DNA of 64,000 bases from Polynucleobacter sp. (GCF_030693775.1 NZ_JAUXZY010000004.1:124001-188000); one strand, 5' to 3'. Positions 35,607-44,781 are shown, counted from the first letter of the stretch. Program-made: numbers and translations. Notes: a model not told the origin generated them from the letters alone.

Positions 35607-37361
35607 GTGACCTTTTCATTGCACGGCATTCCGGTATCCAAGGGCATTGCGATTGGCCGAGCTGTACTGATCTCGAGGGCCGCTCTAGAGGTGAGCCACC
35701 ACCTCATCGATCCTGGGCAAGAGGATGCAGAAGCCAGGCGATTGCTAGCAGCGTTTAAACAAGTTCAGTCCGAGTTAACTACCCTGCGCGCGGGCTTACC
35801 GAAAGATGCGCCCCAAGAAATGGCAGCGTTTTTGGATGTACACAGCATGATTTTGGCCGATCCTACTTTGGCTGAAAAACCCTTGCGCTTGATTCGGACC
35901 GAGCGCCTGAATGCGGCTTGGGCGTTGACAACCGAGCTCAACGATTTGCTAGAGCAATTTGCCGAAATCGAAGACCCTTACCTAAAAGAGCGTGCCCACG
36001 ACATTCGGCAGGTAGCAGAGCGGGTTTTGAAGGCGCTGCACTCGCAACACAAAGAAGGTTTATCCCAGCCTGATTTTTTAGCGCCGACTGATGCAGGAGT
36101 CGATGCCATCATTGTGGCGCACGACATTGCACCACACGACATGTTGCGCTTTAAGGACTATGCATTTAAAGGCTTTGTGACCGACCTTGGTGGTCGCACC
36201 TCGCATACTGCGATTGTGGCCCGTAGTATGGAAATACCCGCAGTTGTGGGTGCACGCCATGCTAGCGAGATTATTCGCCACGGCGACTGGCTGGTGTTGG
36301 ATGGTGATCGCGGCGTAGTAGTGGTCTCTCCCAGCAATCGCTTATTGGCAGATTACCGCGCCTTACAGCAGGCTGAACTGGCTGAAGCGCAGAAGTTACA
36401 GCAAATTAAGTATTCCGATACGAAGACGCGTGATGGCGTTCAAATTGAACTCTTGGCCAATATTGAGTTGCCGGAAGATGCGAATCAGGCAGTCGAGTTT
36501 GGTGCGGTCGGCGTTGGTTTATTTCGTTCCGAATTTCTCTTTATGAATCGCAAAGAAGCTCTTCCAGGAGAAGAGCAGCAGTATTTAGAATATCGCCGCG
36601 TGATTGAAGCTATGCATGGCTTACCGGTCAATATTCGAACCATTGATGTCGGCGCCGATAAAGCCTTAGGTTCGAGCAGCGACTTATCGCAAACCGGAAC
36701 GTCGCCGCTTGGATTGCGTGCAATTCGATGGTCCCTGACAGAGCCGGAGATATTCTTGACCCAGCTGAGGGCAATTTTGCGGGCCTCTGCCCATGGTCAA
36801 GTGCGCATCATGATTCCAATGCTGGCGCATGCAAAAGAAATTAGCGAGACCCTGCGTTTGCTTGAAAAAGCCAAGGCCCAGTTGCAACAGCGCAATCAAT
36901 TGTTTAACCCCAATATTCAAATTGGGGCGATGATCGAGATTCCGGCAGCAGCCTTGGTATTGCCTTTATTCATTCGGCACTTTGATTTCTTATCGATTGG
37001 CACGAATGATTTGATTCAGTACACATTGGCGATTGATCGCGCAGATCATGCAGTAGCCCATTTGTATGACCCCTACCATCCTGCGATCCTTAACTTGTTA
37101 GCGAATATTATTAGACAAGCAAATCAGGCAGGTATTCCGATTGCAGTGTGCGGTGAGATGGCAGGTGATCCAAGCTTAACTAAACTCTTGCTAGGTATGG
37201 GCTTAACGGATTTCTCGATGCACTTTAGTCAGCTGCTATTAGTTAAGCGCGAAATCCTCAAGGCCGATGTCAGCAAATTAAGGGCGCCAACAGCTGCTGT
37301 ACTGAGTGCAATTGATCCTGCTGAGCAGGCGGATGCACTGGCGGCACTCGCTGCAGCCTAA
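35607..37361 (+). CDS. ptsI: PTS enzyme I (phosphoenolpyruvate--protein phosphotransferase)
   Basis: 584 residues. It takes phosphate from PEP and passes it to HPr. The phospho-His is in GGRTSHTAIVARSMEIPAVV near residue 195; the C-terminal PEP-binding TIM barrel shows GLFRSEFLFMNR near 304, SIGTNDLIQYTLAIDRAD near 464 and the acid/base Cys in AVCGEMAGDP near 515. The start is GTG at 35607, three bases after ptsH. It completes a permease-less PTS. Confidence 0.96.
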   Translation: MTFSLHGIPVSKGIAIGRAVLISRAALEVSHHLIDPGQEDAEARRLLAAFKQVQSELTTLRAGLPKDAPQEMAAFLDVHSMILADPTLAEKPLRLIRTERLNAAWALTTELNDLLEQFAEIEDPYLKERAHDIRQVAERVLKALHSQHKEGLSQPDFLAPTDAGVDAIIVAHDIAPHDMLRFKDYAFKGFVTDLGGRTSHTAIVARSMEIPAVVGARHASEIIRHGDWLVLDGDRGVVVVSPSNRLLADYRALQQAELAEAQKLQQIKYSDTKTRDGVQIELLANIELPEDANQAVEFGAVGVGLFRSEFLFMNRKEALPGEEQQYLEYRRVIEAMHGLPVNIRTIDVGADKALGSSSDLSQTGTSPLGLRAIRWSLTEPEIFLTQLRAILRASAHGQVRIMIPMLAHAKEISETLRLLEKAKAQLQQRNQLFNPNIQIGAMIEIPAAALVLPLFIRHFDFLSIGTNDLIQYTLAIDRADHAVAHLYDPYHPAILNLLANIIRQANQAGIPIAVCGEMAGDPSLTKLLLGMGLTDFSMHFSQLLLVKREILKADVSKLRAPTAAVLSAIDPAEQADALAALAAA

Positions 37362-37373
37362 TTACGAATTGAT

Positions 37374-38132
37374 TTATGCTGGGTGACGTTGGCTGCAGAC
37401 GGAGCAGTCCGGATTGCGGCTAATTTGAATGGTTTCAATTTGAGTATTGCGCGCATTCCACAACAACAAGCGTCCGATCAAGGGACTGCCAAAACCAATC
37501 AGCACTTGCAGAGCTTGCGCAGCCTGCATCGTCCCGATAATCCCAACCAAAGGCGAAAAAACACCCATGGTGGCGCAATTGATTTCTTCTGGGACTTCGT
37601 CAGGCGAAAAAATACAGGCATAGCAAGGTGAGTTTGGGTGTTTCACATCAAATACGCTCAGTTGGCCATCAAGGCGCAGTGCCGAACCAGACACTAGGGC
37701 CACACGATGCTGGGCGCAGGCCGAATTAATTAACTGACGGGTAGCAAAGTTGTCGGTGCAATCTAAAACCACATCGATGGTGGGCAAAAGCGCCTCTAGG
37801 TTCTTGGCAGTGGCGCGCTCTTGCAGCGCGGTAACGCGAACAGTTGGATTTAGGGCCTCAAGAAAACGCTTACCCGAATCCACCTTACTGCTACCAACGC
37901 TATTTTGCGTGTGCATGATTTGGCGCTGCAGATTGGTTAATTCAACGGCATCAAAGTCCATGAGGGTGATGGTGCCAATACCGGCTGCTGCCAAGTAGGG
38001 CGCGGCAGCGGAGCCTAAACCGCCAGCCCCAATGACTAGGACGTGGGACTTGAGTAGTTTTTCTTGTCCCGCTAGGTCAATTTCATCCAGCAGTAAGTGC
38101 CTGGAGTAGCGCAGTAACTGCTCGTCGTTCAT
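37374..38132 (-). CDS. HesA/MoeB/ThiF family adenylyltransferase
   Basis: 252 residues, E1-like enzyme that adenylates the C-terminal Gly-Gly of a sulfur-carrier protein (MoaD or ThiS). Motifs: GAGGLGSAAAPYLAAAGIG near residue 37, the R finger in NLQRQIMHT near 72, DCTDNFATRQLIN near 128 and two zinc-binding pairs, CYAC near 172 and CSVC near the C-terminus. CATMGVFSPLVGIIG near 186 is typical of MoeB. MoeB versus ThiF cannot be decided without the partner. Its start is nine bases after the ctpA stop, so the two are probably co-transcribed. Confidence 0.9.
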   Translation of the reverse strand: MNDEQLLRYSRHLLLDEIDLAGQEKLLKSHVLVIGAGGLGSAAAPYLAAAGIGTITLMDFDAVELTNLQRQIMHTQNSVGSSKVDSGKRFLEALNPTVRVTALQERATAKNLEALLPTIDVVLDCTDNFATRQLINSACAQHRVALVSGSALRLDGQLSVFDVKHPNSPCYACIFSPDEVPEEINCATMGVFSPLVGIIGTMQAAQALQVLIGFGSPLIGRLLLWNARNTQIETIQISRNPDCSVCSQRHPA

Positions 38133-38141
38133 GGACTTCGA

Positions 38142-39578
38142 TTATTCGAGCTTGGAGGCTGAACGCTGTACTTCTTTGCCGTCGATGAAAGCAACCGCTT
38201 GCTGCAGCATGAAGTCGTCCGGACCGCCTAATTCAACGGGCTTTTTGGACTTGTCTTTTTCACGCTCTTCTGGAGTCTTGCTGGCATTCTTTTCTTCAAT
38301 GCGCTGCAATTCTTCAATCCGGCGTTTTTGACGATCCAAGATTAATTTTTCTTCCGATGACTGCTTATTGCGCAGGTGTTTCTCACTGTCAATTTCACGC
38401 GTGATTAATACGTCATCCGGATCGCCATCTTTATTTTGATCTACTGCGATATCAGGCTTAATACCGAAAGCCTGAATCGATCGACCTTTGGGTGTGTAGT
38501 AGTAGGCCGTTGTAATCTTGAGAGCAGAGTCATTTGATAGAGGGCGAACGGTTTGCACCGAGCCTTTACCGAAGGTGGTCTTACCAATAATGGTGGCGCG
38601 CTTGTAATCTTGGAGTGCTCCAGCAACGATCTCCGAGGCAGAGGCGGAGAATGCGTTAACCAAAACCACCATCGGGATCTTTTTAAACAATGGAGGCACT
38701 GATGCCAGTGGATCACCTGCTTCGCTGAGGCGATACATCGCAGGCGTTGCATTGAAGATCTGCGTGGAATCAGGCGCCTGTCCCTTGGTTGAAACAATCA
38801 CGGCATTGGCTGGCAGAAATGCCGCCGCAACTCCAACAGCCCCTTGCAGTAGGCCGCCGCCGTTGTTCCGCAAATCCAAGATAAGCCCTTTGAGATTGGG
38901 ATTTTTCTCCGCAATTTCGCTGAGCTTCTTTGCTAAGTCAGGGACGGTGCGTTCTTGAAAACTGGTAATCCGAACCCACGCAATATCCTGATCGACAATT
39001 TTAGTTTTGATCGACTGCACTTTGATTTCAGCGCGGGTGATCGTCACTGGAAAACTACGCTCTTCACTTTTTCTAAAAATGGTCAGCGTAATTTTTGTTC
39101 CTGGTTTACCGCGCATGGTACGCACTGCTTTGTCCAATGACATGCCGCGAACAGGCTTGTCGTCAAGCCTTGTTATTAAGTCACCCGCTTGAAGGCCAGC
39201 ACGAGCAGCAGGACTGTCTTCAATTGGATTAAGCACTTTTACTAAACCATCTTCGGAGGTAATTTCAATACCAAGACCGGCAAACTTACCTGCGGTCTGC
39301 TCTTGCATTTCTGAAAAGTCTTTCTTATCCAAATACGAAGAATGTGGGTCCAAACTACTGACCATGCCTTTCACGGCATCGGTCAATAATTGCTTATCTT
39401 CGATTGGCTCAACATACTCCCGCTTGATTTGAGAAAACACATTCGATAATGTACGTAGTTCATCCAGCGGTAGCGTCGTGGCGCCTTGTTGCGCTGTTGC
39501 AGAAAATTGGATCGTTGCGGCAACGCCGGCGATAAGGCCAACGGAAACAAGAGCAAGGCTTTTAAATAAATGGCGCAT
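38142..39578 (-). CDS. ctpA: C-terminal processing protease (S41, CtpA type)
   Basis: 478 residues. An N-terminal signal or anchor (about 5-28) is followed by an N-terminal helical domain, a PDZ domain (about 95-170; GLGIEITSEDGLVKVLNP), and the S41 catalytic domain with LRNNGGGLLQGAV near 245, the Ser in NAFSASASEIVAGAL near 315 and the catalytic Lys in GKTTFGKGSVQT near 340. The C-terminal 90 residues are very charged and rich in Lys/Glu. It cleaves periplasmic proteins near their C-termini. gpmA lies upstream on the same strand. Confidence 0.93.
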   Translation of the reverse strand: MRHLFKSLALVSVGLIAGVAATIQFSATAQQGATTLPLDELRTLSNVFSQIKREYVEPIEDKQLLTDAVKGMVSSLDPHSSYLDKKDFSEMQEQTAGKFAGLGIEITSEDGLVKVLNPIEDSPAARAGLQAGDLITRLDDKPVRGMSLDKAVRTMRGKPGTKITLTIFRKSEERSFPVTITRAEIKVQSIKTKIVDQDIAWVRITSFQERTVPDLAKKLSEIAEKNPNLKGLILDLRNNGGGLLQGAVGVAAAFLPANAVIVSTKGQAPDSTQIFNATPAMYRLSEAGDPLASVPPLFKKIPMVVLVNAFSASASEIVAGALQDYKRATIIGKTTFGKGSVQTVRPLSNDSALKITTAYYYTPKGRSIQAFGIKPDIAVDQNKDGDPDDVLITREIDSEKHLRNKQSSEEKLILDRQKRRIEELQRIEEKNASKTPEEREKDKSKKPVELGGPDDFMLQQAVAFIDGKEVQRSASKLE

Positions 39579-39631
39579 GTGGGCGATCGGGTGTGTTTTG
39601 GTACTGGATTAAGTATGCTGCCTATTTTGCT

Positions 39632-40321
39632 CTAGTCTAGGTAAAAATGCTGTTTCGGCTTTAAATCTTCGTCCAATTCATACACCAGGGGTTTCCCGTT
39701 GGGCACATTGACCTCCATGATGTCGGTTTCGGAGATTCCGTCCAGGTATTTAATCAATGAACGGATGCTATTGCCGTGGGCAACTAAGACAACCCGTTTG
39801 CCTAGCTTAAGCGCAGGTGCAATGGACTCGTTCCACAGGGGCATTACCCGATCAATCGTATCTTTCAGGCACTCACCCAAGGGAATATCACCCTGTTCTA
39901 GCTTGGTGTAGCGGCGATCACCGTGGCTGTTACGCTCATCGCTCGTGTCCAGCAAGGGCGGGCGAACATCAAAGGAGCGACGCCAAATATGCACTTGCTC
40001 ATCGCCGTACTTAGCTGCGGTTTCGGCCTTATTTAAGCCGGTCAGGGCGCCGTAATGCCGCTCGTTTAAGCGCCAGCTGTGCACCACTGGAATCCACATC
40101 AGGTTCATTTCATCTTGAATGTACCAAAGCGTGCGGATGGCACGACGCAAAACCGAGGTGTATGCAATATCAAACTCATATCCCGCTTTTTTCAGGCTTT
40201 TGCCTGCTGCGATGGCTTGATCAATGCCTTTTTGGGTTAAATCGACATCGGCCCAGCCGGTAAAGCGGTTTTCAAGGTTCCAGGCAGATTCGCCATGGCG
40301 GATAAGGACAAGTTGTTTCAT
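39632..40321 (-). CDS. gpmA: 2,3-bisphosphoglycerate-dependent phosphoglycerate mutase
   Basis: 229 residues. The phospho-His is in [20 protein letters not shown] near residue 8; [17 protein letters not shown] near 84 and the second His in [11 protein letters not shown] near 180 complete the histidine-phosphatase site. Glycolytic and gluconeogenic enzyme. On its strand TAGAAT ends exactly six bases before the ATG and no Shine-Dalgarno is present, so the mRNA is probably leaderless. Divergent from the rhodanese gene across only 22 bp. Confidence 0.96.
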   Translation of the reverse strand: MKQLVLIRHGESAWNLENRFTGWADVDLTQKGIDQAIAAGKSLKKAGYEFDIAYTSVLRRAIRTLWYIQDEMNLMWIPVVHSWRLNERHYGALTGLNKAETAAKYGDEQVHIWRRSFDVRPPLLDTSDERNSHGDRRYTKLEQGDIPLGECLKDTIDRVMPLWNESIAPALKLGKRVVLVAHGNSIRSLIKYLDGISETDIMEVNVPNGKPLVYELDEDLKPKQHFYLD

Positions 40322-40327
40322 AGAGCC

Positions 40328-40333
40328 ATTCTA
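40328..40333 (-). promoter_or_regulatory. Candidate -10 box of gpmA (leaderless)
   Basis: TAGAAT on the minus strand ending six bases (GGCTCT) before the gpmA ATG at 40321. It overlaps the plus-strand TATAAT of the rhodanese gene by two bases. Confidence 0.5.
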
Positions 40334-40337
40334 TAAT
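40332..40337 (+). promoter_or_regulatory. Candidate -10 box of the rhodanese operon (leaderless)
   Basis: Consensus TATAAT ending six bases (CTAAAG) before the ATG at 40344. No clear -35. It overlaps the divergent gpmA -10 candidate. Confidence 0.55.
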
Positions 40338-40343
40338 CTAAAG

Positions 40344-40760
40344 ATGAACTTTCTAATGCAAATCGAAAATATGGCGCTTATTGCGCTCCTATTAGTTACG
40401 GGCGTAGCGCTGTTTCTGCCTACATTATCAACGCTAATTATGGGGGGTGGACTGTCGCCAACCGAGGCCACCATGTGGATCAATCGGAAAAAAGCGCAAA
40501 TTGTAGATATGCGCCCAGAGGCAGATTTTCAGGCTGGCCACTTGCCTAATGCAAAGCGAATTGCGGAGGATCAAATTGCCTCCGGGATCGACAAACTCAA
40601 ACTGGACCGCAAATTACCCGTGATTGTGGTTTGCCAAAGTAACGTCGCCTCACGTGGACCGATTAAGGCCCTTCAGTCTGCTGGATTTGCAGAGGTAAAA
40701 AACCTCGATGGCGGTGTGCAGGCATGGACCACGGCTGGACTCCCATTGGCTAAAGGCTAA
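40344..40760 (+). CDS. Membrane-anchored rhodanese-like protein
   Basis: 138 residues. One TM helix (about 10-32) is followed by a single rhodanese domain with INRKKAQIVDMRPEADFQAG near residue 47-66 and the active-site Cys in VIVVCQSNVASRG near 98. A sulfur- or phosphate-transfer role is inferred. The same gene order, rhodanese-grxC-secB-gpsA, resembles E. coli yibN-grxC-secB-gpsA, so this is the YibN equivalent. The start at 40344 avoids a long antisense overlap with gpmA. Confidence 0.88.
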   Translation: MNFLMQIENMALIALLLVTGVALFLPTLSTLIMGGGLSPTEATMWINRKKAQIVDMRPEADFQAGHLPNAKRIAEDQIASGIDKLKLDRKLPVIVVCQSNVASRGPIKALQSAGFAEVKNLDGGVQAWTTAGLPLAKG

Positions 40761-40763
40761 GTG

Positions 40764-41027
40764 ATGCCCTCCGTTCTCATGTACAGCACCCGCGTTTGCC
40801 CTTACTGTGTGATGGCCGAAAAGCTATTGCAGAAAAAAGGCGTAGCGCAATTGGAAAAAATTCTGATTGATGCCGATCCTGCGCAGCGCGAGGTCATGAT
40901 GACTCGAACTGGACGTCGTACGGTCCCACAAATTTACATTGGCGATCACCATGTCGGCGGCTATGACGACTTGGCTGCCCTTGATCGTGCGGGTAAGTTA
41001 GACGCCTTATTGGCCGACCCGACCTAA
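40764..41027 (+). CDS. grxC: Glutaredoxin 3
   Basis: 87 residues, thioredoxin-fold glutathione-dependent reductase. The active site CPYC is in [14 protein letters not shown] near residue 11-14; [20 protein letters not shown] near 52-71 gives the cis-Pro and the glutathione-binding GG-D motif. A GTG one codon upstream (40761) is also possible. It lies three bases after the rhodanese stop and belongs to the yibN-grxC-secB-gpsA gene order. Confidence 0.95.
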   Translation: MPSVLMYSTRVCPYCVMAEKLLQKKGVAQLEKILIDADPAQREVMMTRTGRRTVPQIYIGDHHVGGYDDLAALDRAGKLDALLADPT

Positions 41028-41049
41028 TTTTTTAACGAGAAAGTCCTGT

Positions 41050-41574
41050 ATGAGCGAGCAAACAGCATCCCCAAAAGACGGAGCCGGCGAAGCACTAGAG
41101 CCAAGCTTCAATATTCAACGGATTTACCTCAAGGATCTATCGCTTGAGCAGCCCAATGCCCCTGCTATTTTGTTGGTTCAAGAGGAGCCGCAGATTCAGA
41201 TGGAGATTGATATTGCCGTGGACCCATTGGCAGAAGGTATTTTTGAGGTTGCCTTGATTGCAACCTTGACTGCGCGTGTCGATAGCAAGGTGCTGTTCTT
41301 GGTTGAAGCAAAGCAAGCTGGTATTTTTCACTTTGTTCTCATTCCACCAGAGCAGGTTGATCCCATGCTCGGCGTGACTTGCCCCACCATTTTGTTCCCC
41401 TATTTGCGTTCCAATGTGGCCGATATCATCAGTCGTGCTGGCTTTCAGCCGATTCACCTGAGTGAAATTAATTTCCACAGCCTATATCAGCAGCGCTTAT
41501 TGCAGGCTCAAGGCTCTGCTGGAGGCGATGGCAAGGAATCAACTCAGGAAAGCAAAATCATTTTGCCCAACTAA
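41050..41574 (+). CDS. secB: Protein-export chaperone SecB
   Basis: 174 residues. The core (about 20-155) matches Sec[20 protein letters not shown] near 20, then [12 protein letters not shown] near 62 and [20 protein letters not shown] near 111-130, with the acidic-poor polar tail typical of the family. It holds unfolded preproteins and delivers them to SecA. A GAGAAAG site precedes the ATG. It is followed by gpsA after 21 bp. Confidence 0.95.
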   Translation: MSEQTASPKDGAGEALEPSFNIQRIYLKDLSLEQPNAPAILLVQEEPQIQMEIDIAVDPLAEGIFEVALIATLTARVDSKVLFLVEAKQAGIFHFVLIPPEQVDPMLGVTCPTILFPYLRSNVADIISRAGFQPIHLSEINFHSLYQQRLLQAQGSAGGDGKESTQESKIILPN

Positions 41575-41595
41575 ACTCTGGACGAGTCACGTACG

Positions 41596-42618
41596 ATGAA
41601 TGTGACACTACTCGGGGCGGGTGCATGGGGCACAGCCATGGCAGCGCAGGCAGCGCAGCATTTGCCACCAGGCTCAGTCAGGCTTTGGGCTCGTAGTGCT
41701 GAGCAAGCAACAGCAATGCAGGTGGAGCATCAGAATCAACGTTACCTTCCGGACATTGCCCTGCCAACTGCATTGCAGGTGGAGTCTGATTTAAACCGTA
41801 CATTAAAGCTCTTGCGCCCAAGCGATTTGCTGGTGATTGCTACGCCGATGTCTGGTCTGTCCGAGACCATTGCTTGTGTTTTACAGCAAGCAGAGCACCC
41901 CCTGAATATCGTTTGGTTGTGTAAAGGCTTAGAGCCGATTACGGCGCTCCTGCCACATCAAGTAGTTGAACGCGAGTTAGCCAAACACGGCCGCGGTCTT
42001 GCACACGCAGTCGGTGTTTTATCAGGCCCGAGTTTTGCCAATGAAGTAGCGCGTGGTTTGCCATGTGCGTTAACGGTGGCCAGCAAATCACCCGCATTGC
42101 GTCAAGCCGTTCAAGCCGCCTTTCATCATGGCAATATGCGCATTTATGCCAGTGATGATTTGATTGGCGTGGAGCTTGGCGGGGCTGTAAAAAATATTAT
42201 GGCAATTGCCGCTGGTATTGGTGATGGCCTCGGCTTAGGTCTCAATGCACGCGCTGCAGTATTAACACGAGGCCTTGCAGAAATGATGCGGCTGGTGAAG
42301 GCTGCTGGTGGAAAGCCCGAGACCTGCATGGGATTGACTGGGGTGGGCGATCTTATTTTGACCGCAACGGGTGATTTATCACGCAATCGCCGTGTCGGTT
42401 TATTGCTGGCTGCAGGACAATCTCTACAAACCGTATTGAATAATTTAGGTCATGTCGCAGAGGGCGTTTTGTGCGCAGCTGCAGTAGCTGATTTAGCTAA
42501 GCGCCTCAATGTGGATATGCCGATTACTAGTAATATGTGCGACGTTCTCTCGGGTCACATTACCGCGCACCAGGCGGTACAAAAACTGATGGGCCGCGAG
42601 CCAAAACCAGAGCATTGA
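41596..42618 (+). CDS. gpsA: Glycerol-3-phosphate dehydrogenase [NAD(P)+]
   Basis: 340 residues. It reduces dihydroxyacetone phosphate to sn-glycerol-3-phosphate for phospholipid synthesis. The NAD(P) Rossmann motif LLGAGAWGTAMA is near residue 5, LSGPSFANEVARGLPCAL near 146 and the catalytic Lys region GGAVKNIMAIAAGI near 195; TCMGLTGVGDLILT near 246 completes the site. Last gene of the rhodanese-grxC-secB-gpsA run; trmL is convergent after nine bases. Confidence 0.96.
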   Translation: MNVTLLGAGAWGTAMAAQAAQHLPPGSVRLWARSAEQATAMQVEHQNQRYLPDIALPTALQVESDLNRTLKLLRPSDLLVIATPMSGLSETIACVLQQAEHPLNIVWLCKGLEPITALLPHQVVERELAKHGRGLAHAVGVLSGPSFANEVARGLPCALTVASKSPALRQAVQAAFHHGNMRIYASDDLIGVELGGAVKNIMAIAAGIGDGLGLGLNARAAVLTRGLAEMMRLVKAAGGKPETCMGLTGVGDLILTATGDLSRNRRVGLLLAAGQSLQTVLNNLGHVAEGVLCAAAVADLAKRLNVDMPITSNMCDVLSGHITAHQAVQKLMGREPKPEH

Positions 42619-42627
42619 GTTAGGTCT

Positions 42628-43098
42628 TTAGGCGCCGCCCGCAAAGCCATTTTGTCGCCAGGCCTCATATACCAAGATAGCAACGCTGTTCGATAAGTTA
42701 AGACTACGGCTGTTTTCTCGCATCGGTAGTCGAACCCGGTTTTGCTTCGGGATGGCATTGCGTACTTCGTCACTGATCCCTTTGGTTTCTGAACCAAAAA
42801 CAAAATAGTCGTTTTTAGTAAAGCGCGCCTGTGCAAAGCTGGCCTTACCTTTGGTTGTGAGTGCAAATAAGTGCTTTGGATCTGGCTTGGTTTTGTCTAA
42901 AAAATCAGCCCAGTTTTTATAGACCAGGAGGCTGGCGAATTCATGATAGTCAAGGCCAGCCCTGCGCAATTTGGTATCTTCCAGTGGAAAGCCCAAGGGC
43001 TCGATGAGGTGTAGCGTTGCTCCGGTGTTGGCACACAAGCGAATGATATTGCCCGTGTTGGGGGGAATTTCCGGTTCGAATAAAACAACATTAAACAT
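42628..43098 (-). CDS. trmL: tRNA (cytidine(34)-2'-O)-methyltransferase
   Basis: 156 residues, SPOUT-fold enzyme methylating the wobble base of tRNA-Leu. N-terminus [20 protein letters not shown] is exactly the family start; the trefoil-knot SAM site shows [10 protein letters not shown] near 103 and [20 protein letters not shown] near 122-141. The frame is open 20 codons further upstream, but that part lies inside comF and does not match the family. It starts two bases after the comF stop. Confidence 0.94.
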   Translation of the reverse strand: MFNVVLFEPEIPPNTGNIIRLCANTGATLHLIEPLGFPLEDTKLRRAGLDYHEFASLLVYKNWADFLDKTKPDPKHLFALTTKGKASFAQARFTKNDYFVFGSETKGISDEVRNAIPKQNRVRLPMRENSRSLNLSNSVAILVYEAWRQNGFAGGA

Positions 43099-43100
43099 CG

Positions 43101-43856
43101 CTATGGATTCCTTAAATCGATCTGCGTTTGGGGCCTTAAGGTGCGCAATACAACCCAATTGACAACGGAACGTGCACCATTATCCTTCAGTAAGGTGGCG
43201 ATCTCCTGCAGGGTTGAGCCGGTAGTCATGACGTCATCAAATACGATGATCGATTTATTGTGTATTTTCGGTAGTGCCTCTGGGTGAATGTAAAACGCAT
43301 GACGTAGTGCAGTCTGTCGATCGAGGCGATTGTTCTCCACTTGATTTGCGTCCGAGTGGTGTCGCCCCAAGGCATTCGCAAGCGGCTCAATTGAGGGCGG
43401 TAATCGAATGCGCCTGGCTATTTCCCAGGATTGGTTAAAGCCGCGCTGATTGAGTTTTTGGATGCTGAGCGGCACAGGCAATAACACCGCTGCTTCTGAG
43501 GTATTCAGATGCGGAAGTGCCAAGCGGTTCCAGCCAAAGGCAAGGGCATCGGCAATCGCGAGGCGCCGCTGGTATTTAAGCTGATGCATTGCATCCTGCA
43601 AGACACCATCGTAGCGATCAAGGCAATGCGTTCGATCAAATGCCGGTGCATGCAGTAGACAGGCCTTGCATTGGTTTTCTTCGGTGCTGCAGTCATCAAG
43701 ATCAACCCCGCAGCAGATGCAGCAGGGGTAATGAAAGAGCGATTGGCTTTCTAGAAAAGCGAAGCAAGCATGGCACAGCATTTCTGTTTGATGGCGGGTG
43801 CACACGATGCATGCGGTGGGCAATAAATGCTGAAAGAGAGTGCGTAAAAAATGCAT
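43101..43856 (-). CDS. comF: ComF family phosphoribosyltransferase-like protein
   Basis: 251 residues. An N-terminal zinc-binding region has four CxxC-like pairs (CIVC, CHAC, CCICC, CKAC) within residues 17-73, followed by a type-I PRTase fold with NQRGFNQS near 148 and the PRPP loop [13 protein letters not shown] near 212. ComF is needed for uptake or integration of transforming DNA in competent bacteria (GntX in E. coli for gluconate use). A longer frame to 43892 would overlap the divergent methyltransferase gene. A TATACT on its strand ends nine bases before the ATG. Confidence 0.9.
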   Translation of the reverse strand: MHFLRTLFQHLLPTACIVCTRHQTEMLCHACFAFLESQSLFHYPCCICCGVDLDDCSTEENQCKACLLHAPAFDRTHCLDRYDGVLQDAMHQLKYQRRLAIADALAFGWNRLALPHLNTSEAAVLLPVPLSIQKLNQRGFNQSWEIARRIRLPPSIEPLANALGRHHSDANQVENNRLDRQTALRHAFYIHPEALPKIHNKSIIVFDDVMTTGSTLQEIATLLKDNGARSVVNWVVLRTLRPQTQIDLRNP

Positions 43857-43867
43857 GGGGCGCTGAG

Positions 43868-43873
43868 TATACT
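43868..43873 (+). promoter_or_regulatory. Candidate -10 box of the BioC-like gene (leaderless)
   Basis: TATACT ending six bases (GAGCGC) before the ATG at 43880. The surrounding AGTATACT is palindromic, so the same box may also serve divergent comF. Confidence 0.5.
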
Positions 43874-43879
43874 GAGCGC

Positions 43880-44677
43880 ATGACCCGATCATTAAGATGG
43901 CTTAAAGACGATATTGCCTTGCGCATGATGCAAAAGCTCGAGCTGCTCAAACATCAGCCGCGCTCGCTATTGATCATTCCGGATGCGCCTGGAGTGCACG
44001 CAAACCGCTTGGCCAAACGATTCCCAAAAGCGGCACTCTCAAGCATTCCTGAGTCAGATCTCAGTTGGGCCGATATGACAAAAATGAAGTTGGCTCGAAC
44101 GTGCAGCTTTATTGCTAATGGCCTATCGCACTTTCCAGCCATCCGTGAGGGTGGACTTGCTCTTCCAGATCAATCGCAAGATATGGTGTTTAGTAATTTA
44201 TGGATCCACACCCTAGATCAGCCTAAATGGGTCGTTCAGGAGGCATGGCGGGTCTTGCGCGAGGGCGGTCTCTTTTCCTTCAGCTATCTTGGCCCCGATA
44301 CCGGTAAAGAGTTGCGTGCCATGCAATGCAATGCCATAGATGGGCCTGCATTAGCAGCTCTCCCTGGAGCATTGGATATGCACGACTTGGGAGACGCGCT
44401 GGTGGAAAGCCGATTCTCTGATCCGGTCATGGACATGGAATACCTCTACCTAGAATACGAATCCGATGCCCTTTATCTGCAGGATGCCCTTGCTCTTGGA
44501 CTCCTGTCGGCGCAGCAAGTGCAGGCAATTTCTGCAGACAAAACCGCAAAATTACCGCAAAAAATGACGCTTGAAGTGGTGTATGGACATGCTTGGGTGG
44601 TGGGTAAACACCTGTCTGCAACAAAGGACGCATTCGCCTTTATTTCACCCGATCAAATTAAACGTAAGAATGGATGA
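43880..44677 (+). CDS. BioC-like SAM-dependent methyltransferase
   Basis: 265 residues. It resembles malonyl-ACP O-methyltransferase BioC and mitochondrial NDUFAF5: LPDQSQDMVFSNLWIHTLDQ near residue 97-116, then EAWRVLREGGLFSFSYLGPD near 124 and KELRAMQ. The expected glycine-rich SAM motif I is poorly preserved (LLIIPDAPGVHANRLAKRF near 36-54), so catalytic activity is uncertain. No other biotin genes adjoin except birA 20 kb away. A TATACT box six bases before its ATG suggests a leaderless mRNA; longer in-frame starts overlap comF. Confidence 0.78.
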   Translation: MTRSLRWLKDDIALRMMQKLELLKHQPRSLLIIPDAPGVHANRLAKRFPKAALSSIPESDLSWADMTKMKLARTCSFIANGLSHFPAIREGGLALPDQSQDMVFSNLWIHTLDQPKWVVQEAWRVLREGGLFSFSYLGPDTGKELRAMQCNAIDGPALAALPGALDMHDLGDALVESRFSDPVMDMEYLYLEYESDALYLQDALALGLLSAQQVQAISADKTAKLPQKMTLEVVYGHAWVVGKHLSATKDAFAFISPDQIKRKNG

Positions 44678-44683
44678 GATCTT

Positions 44684-44710
44684 TAATAAGAGTAAGCACT
44701 TACTTTATTA
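44684..44710. repeat. AT-rich imperfect inverted repeat upstream of the cytochrome oxidase operon
   Basis: TAATAAG-AGTAAG-CA-CTTACT-TTATTA forms a near-perfect palindrome seven bases after the BioC-like stop. It has no GC-rich stem or T-tail, so it looks more like a protein-binding site or weak hairpin than a terminator. Confidence 0.4.
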
Positions 44711-44752
44711 TTAAGTAATACCACTATTGAACCCCCTCAGCGCATATCTAAA

Positions 44753-44781
44753 TTGTTGATTAAGATAAGAAACCCTATAAT
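44753..44781 (+). promoter_or_regulatory. Sigma-70 promoter of the cytochrome oxidase operon
   Basis: TTGTTG (44753-44758), a 17-bp spacer and consensus TATAAT (44776-44781), in the 192-bp non-coding gap before coxB. A start near 44788 gives a leader of about 82 nt. Confidence 0.65.
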
